Source: Variovorax paradoxus (GTDB lineage Bacteria; Pseudomonadota; Gammaproteobacteria; Burkholderiales; Burkholderiaceae_C). Taken from it: a stretch of DNA of 64,000 bases. Each line of letters starts with the position of its first letter. The stretch's first letter is position 1. The notes beneath the pieces are model-generated. The model searched no databases, had not been told where the DNA came from, and was given only the letters and a program-made list of their open reading frames with translations. This document shows, piece by piece, positions 1 to 8,108 of the stretch. The DNA lies in NCBI RefSeq assembly GCF_024734665.1, contig NZ_CP102931.1, positions 6,955,501-7,019,500 on the forward strand, given 5' to 3'. Made by a program: the position numbers and the translations under genes.

Positions 1-472
1 CGGAGATGCCCGCGTAAAGCACCTTGCCTGAGCGCACGAGATCGTCGAAGGCGCGCATCACTTCGTCGAAGGGCGTCAGGTTGTCCCAGATGTGCAGGTA
101 CAGCAGGTCGATGTAGTCGGTGCCCAGGCGCTTCAGGCTGGCCTCCACCGAGCGGACCATGTTGCGGCGGTGGTTGCCGCCCGCGTTCGGGTTGCCTGGC
201 TGCATGTTGAGCGAGTACTTGGTGGCCACGACCACCGACTCGCGCCTGTCGGCGATGAACTGGCCCAGCAGCCGTTCGGAACTGCCGTTGGTATAGAAGT
301 TGGCGGTGTCGATGAAGTTGCCGCCGCGCTCCACATACGCATCGAACATGCGGCGCGATTCGCCCGCGTCCGCGCCCCAGCCCCATTCCTGGCCGAAGGT
401 CATCGTGCCCAGCGACATGGGGCTGACGCGCAGGCCGGAGCGGCCGAGGGTGAGGTAGTTGTCGAGCTTCAT
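1..472 (-). CDS. Aldo/keto reductase, 3' end outside window (partial)
   Basis: The reverse strand is open from an ATG at 472 to the window edge and gives about 157 residues of a cytosolic NAD(P)H-dependent aldo/keto reductase. The start MKLDNYLTLGRSGLRVS is typical of the family. All four catalytic residues are visible: D55 and Y60 in FIDTANFY, K85 in VATKYS and H127 in LYLHIWD. The segment MTFGQEWGWG points to the YajO/Tas-like (AKR11/12-type) branch. The substrate cannot be told. The C-terminal half, with most of the cofactor site, is not in the window. It is transcribed away from the kinase gene at 726, across a 253-bp spacer. Confidence 0.9.
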   Translation of the reverse strand, partial: MKLDNYLTLGRSGLRVSPMSLGTMTFGQEWGWGADAGESRRMFDAYVERGGNFIDTANFYTNGSSERLLGQFIADRRESVVVATKYSLNMQPGNPNAGGNHRRNMVRSVEASLKRLGTDYIDLLYLHIWDNLTPFDEVMRAFDDLVRSGKVLYAGIS

Positions 473-599
473 GGTGAATGTCCTTTTCGAGTTGAGATGG
501 CAGCGTTGGCCTGGCGATAAAGTTACCTGCCGGGCGTTGTGGAACAAAGCCGTGCCACCTTCAAGCTTTATGAAGCCGCGCTTCAAGACGCAGGACCTG

Positions 600-627
600 G
601 CGGCGCATTGGACTAAAGTCCGATGAC
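600..627. promoter_or_regulatory. Dyad motif upstream of the kinase gene, copy 1
   Basis: The core ATTGGACTAAAGTCCGAT (607-624) has 8-bp arms with one mismatch around a central AA. It lies about 100 bp upstream of the hybrid kinase start. With flanks, 24 of 28 positions match a second copy at 3672-3699. A NarL/LuxR-type response regulator is encoded at 3717-4364, so an operator for it is the simplest reading; this is inference from position and symmetry. Confidence 0.45.
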
Positions 628-725
628 GGGCTCGATGGCTTGCATCAGCATCCGGATTTCCTTGTTGCTGCGGCCAGTCGACCTCACGGGGCTGGCCGTT
701 TTCACGCCTTGGCCTTGACCATCCG

Positions 726-2480
726 ATGAGTACTTCGCCGCCCGCGCCCTCCGACGATCCGGTGTTCGCCTCCCGCATGGCCGCGCTGCGGCGCAATCTG
801 CCCTTCGCATTGCTCGGCGTCATGCTGACCGTGGCGCTGGTCATCGCAGCGCTGTACCGCGTTGTGCCGCATGCGCAGCTGGCCGCCTGGGCCGCAGCCA
901 ACGCAGTGCTGACCGCCGCTCGTGGCTGGGGTGCGTGGCGCTACCGCCTCGCGAAAGATGGCGCGGCCCTGCATCGCTGGCGCCGCTACACGCTGGCAGG
1001 CACGGTGCTCGGCGGCCTGCTGTGGGGGCTGCCCATTGCCTGGTGGATGCTGAGCGTGCCCATGGCCCATCAGATGTTCCTGGTCATCGCATTGCTGACC
1101 ATGGGAACGGGCGCCATCTATGCCTACTGCATCGACCTTCCGCTGCTCTACGGCTTCCAGGTGCCGTACTTCCTGCCGTCCATGATTTCGATGGCCTTTC
1201 TTCAGGAGCCGCTGCTGGAGGTGATGGCGTTTGCTGGCGTGCTCTATCTCTTCGTGACCCTGGCCTTTGCGCACCGCATGCACCGCACGCAGGTCGACTC
1301 CCTGCGGCTGGGCTTCGAGAACCTCGACCTCCTGAAGCAGCTGCAACTGGAGAAGGAAGCCGCCGAGCGCAGCGACCTTGCCAAGTCACGCTTTCTGGCT
1401 GCTGCCAGCCACGACCTGCGACAGCCGGTGCATGCCCTGAGCTTGTTCGTCGGCGTGCTGCGCGAACAGGCGCTGCCTTCGCTCAGCCGCCATCTGGTGG
1501 ACAACATCTCGCGTGCGACGCAGGCCATGGGCGCGTTGTTCGAAGGCCTGCTCAACCTCTCGCGGCTGGATGCCGGCGTGGTGCGGGCGCGGGTGCAGCC
1601 TGTTGCGCTGGCCGGACTGTTGGAGCAGATCGCGCTGGAGTTCGCGCCGCAGGCCGCGGCCCGTTCTCTGGCGCTGCGCATGCGGCCTTCCGATGCCTCG
1701 GTGCTGTCCGACCCGGCGCTGCTCGACCGCATCCTGCGCAACCTGGTGGACAACGCCATCCGCCACACGAAGCACGGCGGCGTGCTGGTTGGCTGTCGGC
1801 GCGCGGGCAATGCCCTTCGCGTCGAGGTGTGGGACACCGGCCCCGGCATTCCGCCCGAGGAGCATGAGCGCGTGTTCTGGGAGTTCCACCAGCTGGGCAA
1901 CCCCGAACGTGACCGTGCCAAGGGATTGGGTCTGGGCTTGGCCATCGTGCGCCGCACGGCTGCATTGCTGAAGCATCCGCTTGCGATGCGATCGCGTGTC
2001 GGGCGGGGCACCGTCTTTGCGTTGACGGTGCCGACGGCGAAAGTCGGCGCCCCCGTGCATGGCGCGGCCCCGGACACGGCTTCGCAGGCGCTCCCGCAGG
2101 CAGAGTCGGAGTCCGCACTCATCCTCGTGATCGAGGACGATGCGCCCAGTCGCCACGGTCTGCAGCTGCTGCTGCAAGGCTGGGGCCATCGCGTGATCGC
2201 CGCTGCCGGCGCAGCCGAAATGCTCGAGCTGACCGCCGCGACGCCCGGCAAGCCGAGCCTCATCGTCAGCGACTACCGCCTGCGCGAGCATGAGACCGGC
2301 ATCGAGGCCATCGACCGCCTGCACGAGGAATACAACGACGACGCCATTCCCGCGTTGCTGGTCAGCGGCGATACCGATCCGCAGCGCCTGATCGAGGTGG
2401 CCGCGCGCGGATGGCCGTTGCTGCACAAGCCGGTGGACCCGGCGCTGCTGCGCGCGGCAATGGCGCAGCTGCTGGCCTGA
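726..2480 (+). CDS. Membrane-bound hybrid sensor histidine kinase/response regulator
   Basis: A 584-residue sensor. Residues about 25-180 hold roughly five or six hydrophobic segments and no large periplasmic loop, so the signal may be sensed in or near the membrane. A short helical linker leads to the H-box (H229 in AASHDLRQP), the N-box (RNLVDNAIRHT, about 338-348), G1 (WDTGPGIP) and G2 (GLGLGLAIV). A C-terminal receiver domain (about 465-584) has its acidic pair near E470-D472, phospho-acceptor D516 in VSDYRL and K568 in LLHKPV. The HDLRQP H-box is typical of kinases paired with LuxR-type regulators, and one lies at 3717-4364 on the opposite strand. Its stop codon directly abuts that of the convergent gene at 2481. 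The signal is unknown. Confidence 0.93.
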   Translation: MSTSPPAPSDDPVFASRMAALRRNLPFALLGVMLTVALVIAALYRVVPHAQLAAWAAANAVLTAARGWGAWRYRLAKDGAALHRWRRYTLAGTVLGGLLWGLPIAWWMLSVPMAHQMFLVIALLTMGTGAIYAYCIDLPLLYGFQVPYFLPSMISMAFLQEPLLEVMAFAGVLYLFVTLAFAHRMHRTQVDSLRLGFENLDLLKQLQLEKEAAERSDLAKSRFLAAASHDLRQPVHALSLFVGVLREQALPSLSRHLVDNISRATQAMGALFEGLLNLSRLDAGVVRARVQPVALAGLLEQIALEFAPQAAARSLALRMRPSDASVLSDPALLDRILRNLVDNAIRHTKHGGVLVGCRRAGNALRVEVWDTGPGIPPEEHERVFWEFHQLGNPERDRAKGLGLGLAIVRRTAALLKHPLAMRSRVGRGTVFALTVPTAKVGAPVHGAAPDTASQALPQAESESALILVIEDDAPSRHGLQLLLQGWGHRVIAAAGAAEMLELTAATPGKPSLIVSDYRLREHETGIEAIDRLHEEYNDDAIPALLVSGDTDPQRLIEVAARGWPLLHKPVDPALLRAAMAQLLA

Positions 2481-3605
2481 TCAGCGGACCCAGGGCCGCG
2501 GTGGCACCGGTGGCGGGATGCGCGGCGGCTGCCCGCCGATGGGCGCCACGGCATTGCCGAGTGAACGGCCGACAGGCACGGCGGGATTGGAAGAAGACAC
2601 CAGCGTGGGCGCCGAAATTTCGAAGGCGTCGTAGTTGCCCAGCGCCAGCGCATAGGCGACCAGGTTGGCCAGCTGCGTGGCGCCGCCCTCGTTCGCCGAC
2701 GGCGGCTTGAGCACCGGCTTGCTGCCGGGCTGGTACGGCTTGCCCTTGGGGTTCATACCCGTCAACACCTGTCGGGCATCCGCGCGGGCCGTGTGATAAG
2801 CGTTGAACACCACGTCCTTGGCGATATCGACCATGCGTTCCGAGATCTGGTCGGTGTCCTTGTGCATCAGCTCGGCAACGCGCTCGGCACGCACTTGCAT
2901 GCCTTCCACGTAGGCGTTGATCTTGATGAGCTGCTGGCGCAGGTCGGACGCGGCCATGCGCACCTTGGCCGCCACGCCCGGATAGAGCACGGCGTCGTTC
3001 AGGCCGGTGATCTGGTCCGGCATGGAATTGATCAGATTGGCGATGTGCTTGTACTGCGACATGGCCGCTTCCGCGGCGGCCATCGCATCGCGGTCATCGC
3101 GAAAGAGCGCTGCGGCGTCCTCGTTGCCGCGCTTGGCGATCACGCCGTCGGCCTCACGGATGCTCTTGCCGTGCAGGTAGCGGTCGAGGCCGCCTTCGGC
3201 CTCGCCGACGATCAGGCCCCCGAGCTTGATGGTGCCAGTCACCACCTGCTTGAGGTACTTGGCGCCGGGCACCGGAATGGCGCCCAGCCCCGCCTTGGCC
3301 ACGGCGGCAACGCCCTTGAGCACCAGCTTCTGCATGTCGGCTGTGTTGCCGCAGTACTCGCCCAGCAGCATGGTGAGCTTCTTCTTGAACGGCACGCTGA
3401 AGCTGTCGTTCGACTTGGCGCGGAAGGCATCCCAGGTCCGCTCGACCAGGTCGGTCTTCTGGACGACGGCCGCGCTCACCACGCCCCAGTCCTTGGTGCG
3501 CATCCGGTCAAGGAGCATGCGCACACCTGCCGACATTTCTTTCTCGTAGTACTCGCAGAGGCTCTTTCCGAGCTCGTCGAATCTGGTTTGCGGAATATCA
3601 AGCAT
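2481..3605 (-). CDS. Unrecognised protein, helical, with proline-rich tail
   Basis: I do not recognise this 374-residue protein. From the ATG at 3605 it reads MLDIPQTRFDELGKSLCEYY; a longer frame exists upstream but lacks coding character. Residues about 1-110 are charged and helical. Residues about 115-150 form a glycine-rich hydrophobic stretch (GLGAIPVPGAKYLKQVV, then KLGGLIVGEAEGG) that could touch a membrane. A long alanine/charge-rich helical region follows, and the tail is proline-rich (PPRIPPPVPPRPWVR). There is no signal peptide. It lies between the hybrid kinase and the LuxR regulator, with a copy of the shared dyad motif 74-101 bp upstream of its start. It may be a target of that two-component system. 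Confidence 0.7.
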   Translation of the reverse strand: MLDIPQTRFDELGKSLCEYYEKEMSAGVRMLLDRMRTKDWGVVSAAVVQKTDLVERTWDAFRAKSNDSFSVPFKKKLTMLLGEYCGNTADMQKLVLKGVAAVAKAGLGAIPVPGAKYLKQVVTGTIKLGGLIVGEAEGGLDRYLHGKSIREADGVIAKRGNEDAAALFRDDRDAMAAAEAAMSQYKHIANLINSMPDQITGLNDAVLYPGVAAKVRMAASDLRQQLIKINAYVEGMQVRAERVAELMHKDTDQISERMVDIAKDVVFNAYHTARADARQVLTGMNPKGKPYQPGSKPVLKPPSANEGGATQLANLVAYALALGNYDAFEISAPTLVSSSNPAVPVGRSLGNAVAPIGGQPPRIPPPVPPRPWVR

Positions 3606-3671
3606 GTATGCAGAACTCTCGGTGTGTGTGGTGGCGGAGCGATCGGCCTCGATGCTAGGCCGGGCTCGTGT

Positions 3672-3699
3672 GCGGCGCATTGAACCAAAGGCCAATGAC
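3672..3699. promoter_or_regulatory. Dyad motif, copy 2
   Basis: This is the second copy of the motif at 600-627. The core ATTGAACCAAAGGCCAAT (3679-3696) keeps the GCGGCGC flank and the trailing GAC. It lies in the 111-bp gap between the unknown gene (start 3605, reverse) and the end of the response-regulator gene. Its dyad is weaker than in copy 1. It is a candidate response-regulator binding site for the gene at 2481-3605. Confidence 0.4.
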
Positions 3700-3716
3700 A
3701 GGCGCCATCACACAAA

Positions 3717-4364
3717 CTAGCGAGGGCGGCCCAGGAGCCCGGCACGGCGGGCCACGATCACGGCCTGGGTGCGGCTGTTCACCTCGAGCCCGGCGAAGAT
3801 GGCCGAGATGTGCGCCTTCACGGTTCGCTCGGTGGTGCTCAGCCGCTGCGCGATGTCGGCGTTGCGCAGGCCCTCGCACAGCAAGTGCAGCACCTCCGTC
3901 TGGCGCGCGGACAGGCGGGTCAGCGGATCGACGGCGCCCGCCAGGATCGGCATCGATGCCGGGCCGAGCGGCGATGCCCACACCACGCCGCTTTGCCCCT
4001 GCATGACGCGGCGCAGGGCATCCATCAGCTGCCTGCTGTCGGCCGACTTGTGCACGAAGCCGTGCGCGCCTTCGGCCAGCGCGGTTTCGGCGTCCTGCGG
4101 ATCTTCGGATGCCGACAGCACGAGGATGCGCAGGCCGGCCCGGCGCCGGCGCAACTGGCCCAGGAGCGCGGCGCCCGCCACGTCGGGCAGGTAGAAGTCC
4201 GTCATCACCGCATCGGGCACCGACGGCATCTGCGCAAGCATGGCCAGCGCTTCGGTGCCATTGCCGGCTGTCTCGATCACAAGGGTGGGATCTTCCTGGC
4301 GCAAGGCCAATGCCAGGCCCTCGCGGAACATGGCGTGATCGTCGATCAGCAGGATGGTGGGCAT
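3717..4364 (-). CDS. LuxR/NarL-family response regulator
   Basis: A 215-residue two-domain regulator. The receiver domain (residues 1-120) has acidic residues in LLIDDH, phospho-acceptor D56 in MTDFYLPD and the conserved lysine K106 in GFVHKS. A GerE/LuxR helix-turn-helix follows at about 145-205: LSARQTEVLHLLCEGLRNAD, then RLSTTERTVKAHISAIF. It is the obvious output partner of the hybrid kinase at 726-2480, though the pairing is inferred from proximity. The gene is transcribed towards the unknown protein, 111 bp away. The upstream region to 4536 is shared with the divergent phosphatase gene. Confidence 0.93.
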   Translation of the reverse strand: MPTILLIDDHAMFREGLALALRQEDPTLVIETAGNGTEALAMLAQMPSVPDAVMTDFYLPDVAGAALLGQLRRRRAGLRILVLSASEDPQDAETALAEGAHGFVHKSADSRQLMDALRRVMQGQSGVVWASPLGPASMPILAGAVDPLTRLSARQTEVLHLLCEGLRNADIAQRLSTTERTVKAHISAIFAGLEVNSRTQAVIVARRAGLLGRPR

Positions 4365-4535
4365 GGGCTGGGAAATGACCCGGGCGGGCTCTTGTTAACT
4401 GGCTCGGGACTCTACCTGTGCCCTCGGCCGGATGATTATTAATAAAAACGACTTGTTGCGTGGATAGATTGCGCGGACTGCATCGGACGACCGGTCCGGT
4501 CCGTTTGCGTTTTCAATCTTTCCATTCACTTCGCC

Positions 4536-6533
4536 ATGTCGCCCCTTTCGTCTTTCAGCCGGCCCTTCGCCATCACTCTTGTCGCGGCACTCTGCCTTTC
4601 GGCATGCGGAGGAGGCGGCGACGGCGGCGCCTCGTTCCCCATCACCGGCACGCCGCCGGCCACCACGAATCCGCCCGCCGTTGTCGTGGCCGGTCCGCCG
4701 AAGGACCTGGGCTTCACCGACACCGCGCCCGTGCCCGATACGGTCGCCATACCGCCCTTCGTCGACAACGTCGCGACCAACCAGCGCGGCGATGCGCGCT
4801 ATGCGACCAAGGAAACGAATGCCGGCGTGCGTGTGGTGGCGGGCTTCCTCGACTTCTGGCAGCCCAGCACGCTGCTGGTCGACGCAGGCGTATCGGCCCC
4901 TGCGCAGGGCAGCTTTCCGGCTGTCGTTGCATCCACGTGGAGCGGTATTCCGGGCGACGCCACGGACGGCAAGATCCTCAACAGCGGGGTGCTGAACAGC
5001 AATATCCAGTACGTCGTCGACGCCACCAATGCGCGCACCAGTGCGCAGGAGCTGGCCGCCTACCTGGACGACCGCCGCGGCAAGGGCTACAGCATCAGCG
5101 ACGGCATGGGGCCGCTTACCAGTGCCTGGCGCACTGCCACGCAGCAGAGCACCACCATCACCGGCATCGCCGCCGACGCCACCACCGTGCTCTACAACGA
5201 CGGCGGCAGCGACATCGGCGTGCCTGGCGCAGCCAACCCCACCTTCGGCACCGTGGTGGACCTGCTCAACAACATCGGCGAGAACGCCTCCACCGAACCC
5301 GCCAAGCGCTATTACAAGTACGCGCGCCCATGGCGCTGGAGCAGCAGCGTGAAGGTGGTGCCTGCGCTGGAGCCCGCCAAGAGCAGCACGCCCACCACCG
5401 ACGGCGGCTTCGTGAGCGGCCACACGGCCGAGGCCGTGCGCAAGGCCATCGCGTTCGGCTACGTGGTGCCGCAGCGCTTTCAGGAGATGGTGGCGCGAGG
5501 CCTAGAGCTCGGCGAGAACCGAATCCTGGCGGGCATGCATTCGCCGCTGGACGTGGTCGGCGGCCGCATACAGGGTCAGGCCGCGGCGGCCGCGAGCCTG
5601 GCCACTGGCGCCAACGTTGCGCGCAAGAGCGCAGCGTATGCGCAGGCGCAGTCCGTGCTGATGGCCGCGGTGGGTGCGAGCGATGCAGCCGCCTTCAACA
5701 ACTTTGCCCATTCACAGGGCACCGCGACTGATCGCTTCGCCGACCATGCCGCGAGCAAGGCCGACTATTTGCGCCGCCTGACCTTCGGCTTCAAGCAGGT
5801 GGCCGATGCGACCAAGCCCGCCGTGGTGCCCAAGGGCGCCGAAGTGCTGCTCGAAACGCGCCTGCCCTACCTCGACGCCACCCAGCGCCGCGTGGTGCTC
5901 AAGACCACGGCGGTGGCTTCGGGCTACCCGGTGATGGACGACCCCGAAGGCTGGGGCCGCCTCAACCTGTTCGACGCGGCCGACGGCTACGGCGTCTTCA
6001 ACGGCGACGTGGTCGTGACCATGGACGCCAGCCTCGGCGGCTTCAATGCGATGGACAGCTGGCGCAACAACATCTCCGGCGCCGGCAAGCTCACCAAGAA
6101 GGGCAGCGGCACGCTCGCGCTCGGCGGCAGCAACAGCTACGCGGGCGGCACGCAGCTCGTGGAAGGCACGCTGCAGGCAGACGCTGCGGCGGCCTTCGGC
6201 AAGGGCAATGTCTACGTCGGTGGCGGCACGCTGGTCTGCAATGCGCCTTCGGCGGTCACGATGGCGGGCGCCTACACGCAGCTGGCAGGCACCACGCTGC
6301 AGCTGAATCTCGGCGGCAATGGTGCCGGCCGCCTGAGCGTGGCCGGCGTGGCCGCGCTGGACGGAACGCTGACCCTGAGCTTCAAGCCCGGCTTTGCGCC
6401 CAGCGCGGGCGACACGCTCACCGTCATCAGCAGCGGCGCGCTGACCGGCCGGTTCTCGGCCATCAATGCGCCGGGCTTCAAGGTCACGCCGACCTATACG
6501 GGAACGCAGCTCGTCGTGCGCTTCGACGCATGA
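4536..6533 (+). CDS. Lipoprotein acid phosphatase (PAP2) with autotransporter-associated repeat
   Basis: A 665-residue exported protein. Its signal peptide ends in the lipobox LSAC, followed by a glycine-rich linker, so it should be lipid-anchored. The PAP2/class A acid-phosphatase motifs are present in order: KRYYKYARP (the K-x6-RP element), SGHT with H296, and NRILAGMHSPLD with nucleophile H335. The last ~160 residues form a passenger-like beta region with an autotransporter-associated strand repeat (GAGKLTKKGSGTLALGGSNS, near 514). The C-terminus ends without a recognisable 12-strand translocator domain. Fusion of a phosphatase to this repeat without a barrel is unusual. The likely role is release of phosphate from organic phosphoesters outside the inner membrane. 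Confidence 0.88.
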   Translation: MSPLSSFSRPFAITLVAALCLSACGGGGDGGASFPITGTPPATTNPPAVVVAGPPKDLGFTDTAPVPDTVAIPPFVDNVATNQRGDARYATKETNAGVRVVAGFLDFWQPSTLLVDAGVSAPAQGSFPAVVASTWSGIPGDATDGKILNSGVLNSNIQYVVDATNARTSAQELAAYLDDRRGKGYSISDGMGPLTSAWRTATQQSTTITGIAADATTVLYNDGGSDIGVPGAANPTFGTVVDLLNNIGENASTEPAKRYYKYARPWRWSSSVKVVPALEPAKSSTPTTDGGFVSGHTAEAVRKAIAFGYVVPQRFQEMVARGLELGENRILAGMHSPLDVVGGRIQGQAAAAASLATGANVARKSAAYAQAQSVLMAAVGASDAAAFNNFAHSQGTATDRFADHAASKADYLRRLTFGFKQVADATKPAVVPKGAEVLLETRLPYLDATQRRVVLKTTAVASGYPVMDDPEGWGRLNLFDAADGYGVFNGDVVVTMDASLGGFNAMDSWRNNISGAGKLTKKGSGTLALGGSNSYAGGTQLVEGTLQADAAAAFGKGNVYVGGGTLVCNAPSAVTMAGAYTQLAGTTLQLNLGGNGAGRLSVAGVAALDGTLTLSFKPGFAPSAGDTLTVISSGALTGRFSAINAPGFKVTPTYTGTQLVVRFDA

Positions 6534-6577
6534 GCTAGGGTGGCTGCCATGGCTTCTTTGTGAAGCCCGTCTTCATA

Positions 6578-7567
6578 ATGGCCGCCATGTCCCCCGAGCT
6601 CCTGCCCGCCATTGCCGCCTTCGCCCGCGTGGCGCACCACGCCAGCTTCACGCGCGCCGCGCAGGAGCTGGGCGTGTCGCCCTCGGCCCTCTCGCAGACC
6701 ATGCGCACGCTCGAACAGAAGCTAGGCGTGCGCCTGCTCGACCGCACCACGCGCCGCGTCGGCGTGACGGAGCTGGGCCAGCAGTTTCTCGAAGGCGCGC
6801 AGCCCGCGCTGGCCGCGCTCGCGCAGGCGGTCGAAGGCATCGACGAGGCGCGCGACAAGCCTGCCGGCCTGTTGCGCCTGAACGTCTCGCGCGTGGCGGC
6901 CGAGCTGCTCTTCTTTCCGCACTTCGGCGCCTTCGCCGCCGCCTATCCGGACATCACGCTCGAGTTTGTCTGCGACAACCGCATGGTCGATCTCGTGGAA
7001 GGCGGCTTCGATGCCGGCATTCGCCTGGGCGAAAGCCTGGCGCAGGACGTGATCGCCGTGCCGGTGGGCGGGCCGGTGCGCATGGTGACCTACGCGGCGC
7101 CCAGCTATCTGAAGGGACGCAAGCTGCCGCGCACGCCCGAAGACCTGCGCGAGCACCAGTGCCTGAACTACCGCTTGACCACAGGCGGCATCTATCGATG
7201 GGAATACGCGCAGGACGGGCGCGTGCTGGACGTCGAACTCGCCGGCCCGCTGATCAGCAACGACAGCGACCTGCTGCTGGCGGCAGCACGTTCGGGTGCG
7301 GGCATTGCAACGTCTTTCGAGGGTGCGGTGCGCGAAGACTTTGCAAGCGGCAAGCTGGTGCCGCTGCTGGAGGCCTGGTGGCCGACCTTTCCGGGCTTCT
7401 ACCTGTACTACCCGAGCCGTGCGCAGATGCCGCGCAAGCTGCGGGTGTTCATCGACTTCCTGCATGCGCGGCATGCGCCGCCGCCGGTGTCGCAGCGGGC
7501 CGTCAAGAATGCGTCGGCTGCTACAGCTCGCGCGCAGCGCGCGGCAACCGCTCGGCCAAGATCGTGA
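6578..7567 (+). CDS. LysR-family transcriptional regulator
   Basis: A 329-residue LysR regulator starting MAAMSPELLPAIAAFARVAH. The winged helix-turn-helix is at about 10-70 (FTRAAQELGVSPSALSQTMR), followed by a substrate-binding domain. A GTG 18 bp upstream could add six residues, but the ATG fits the family better. The last ~30 residues are low-complexity Ala/Arg/Pro and run 47 bp into the convergent gene that ends at 7521, so the tail is probably a read-through extension. No divergent partner is present, so its target is unknown. It resembles the AaeR/DsdC-like 'CrgA' group common in this family of bacteria. Confidence 0.9.
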   Translation: MAAMSPELLPAIAAFARVAHHASFTRAAQELGVSPSALSQTMRTLEQKLGVRLLDRTTRRVGVTELGQQFLEGAQPALAALAQAVEGIDEARDKPAGLLRLNVSRVAAELLFFPHFGAFAAAYPDITLEFVCDNRMVDLVEGGFDAGIRLGESLAQDVIAVPVGGPVRMVTYAAPSYLKGRKLPRTPEDLREHQCLNYRLTTGGIYRWEYAQDGRVLDVELAGPLISNDSDLLLAAARSGAGIATSFEGAVREDFASGKLVPLLEAWWPTFPGFYLYYPSRAQMPRKLRVFIDFLHARHAPPPVSQRAVKNASAATARAQRAATARPRS

Positions 7568-8096
7568 TCAGCGAACGGGCCTCGGCCTCGTCGAGCGAAG
7601 GCGCGATCCTGAAGCTGCGCTGCCCGTAGTCGAACGCGATCAGTCCCATGCCCGCGCCGAACAGCGGCGGCATCGACGCGCGTTGATTGCGGAAGATATC
7701 GAACGAGAACTCGACGACCCGCAAGCGCGAAATCGCATGCACCGCATAGGCGCGCGTGCGCCCCAGGCCCCAGATTTCCACGCGATGAACCAGCGACCCT
7801 TCTTCGACCGAAATCAGTTCGCGGCCGAAGACTTGCCACAGCACGCAGAAGAATGCCCATGCACCACCCAGGGTCCAGCCCGTGAGCCAGAGCGTGAGGA
7901 ACCACCGGTCGGTGTCGTGGCGGCTCGGGTGCAGTAGCTGGTTCGCGGCCGTGAACTCGCCGAAGCACCAGCCAGTCAGCCACACGCACATGAAGAGCAG
8001 AAACAGCCAGTGCTTGCGCGCGGGCACCACGGCCCGAAGCCCGCCGCCGGGCGTCGTTTCGATGGCGTAGCGGGCGGCCAGCGGCTGGACGTTCAT
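7521..8096 (-). CDS. Small membrane protein of unknown function
   Basis: A 191-residue protein with two transmembrane segments (about residues 29-48, LFLLFMCVWLTGWCFGEF, and about 67-92, LTLWLTGWTLGGAWAFFCV). A C-terminal cytosolic beta-rich domain follows (ELISVEEGSLVHRVEIWGLG, then RVVEFSFDIF) that resembles small bacterial PH-like domains. No enzyme motif is seen. It follows the aminopeptidase gene by 12 bp on the same strand, so it is probably the last gene of the speD-murU-pepP operon. Its 3' end overlaps the convergent LysR gene by 47 bp. Confidence 0.75.
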   Translation of the reverse strand: MNVQPLAARYAIETTPGGGLRAVVPARKHWLFLLFMCVWLTGWCFGEFTAANQLLHPSRHDTDRWFLTLWLTGWTLGGAWAFFCVLWQVFGRELISVEEGSLVHRVEIWGLGRTRAYAVHAISRLRVVEFSFDIFRNQRASMPPLFGAGMGLIAFDYGQRSFRIAPSLDEAEARSLITILAERLPRAAREL

Positions 8097-8108
8097 GGCG
8101 TCCGGGCG

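Noticed and set aside
4365..4535. GACCGGTC palindrome before the phosphatase gene as an operator
   Set aside because: An 8-bp G/C-rich palindrome is expected by chance in such DNA, and it has no second copy or supporting symmetry around it.
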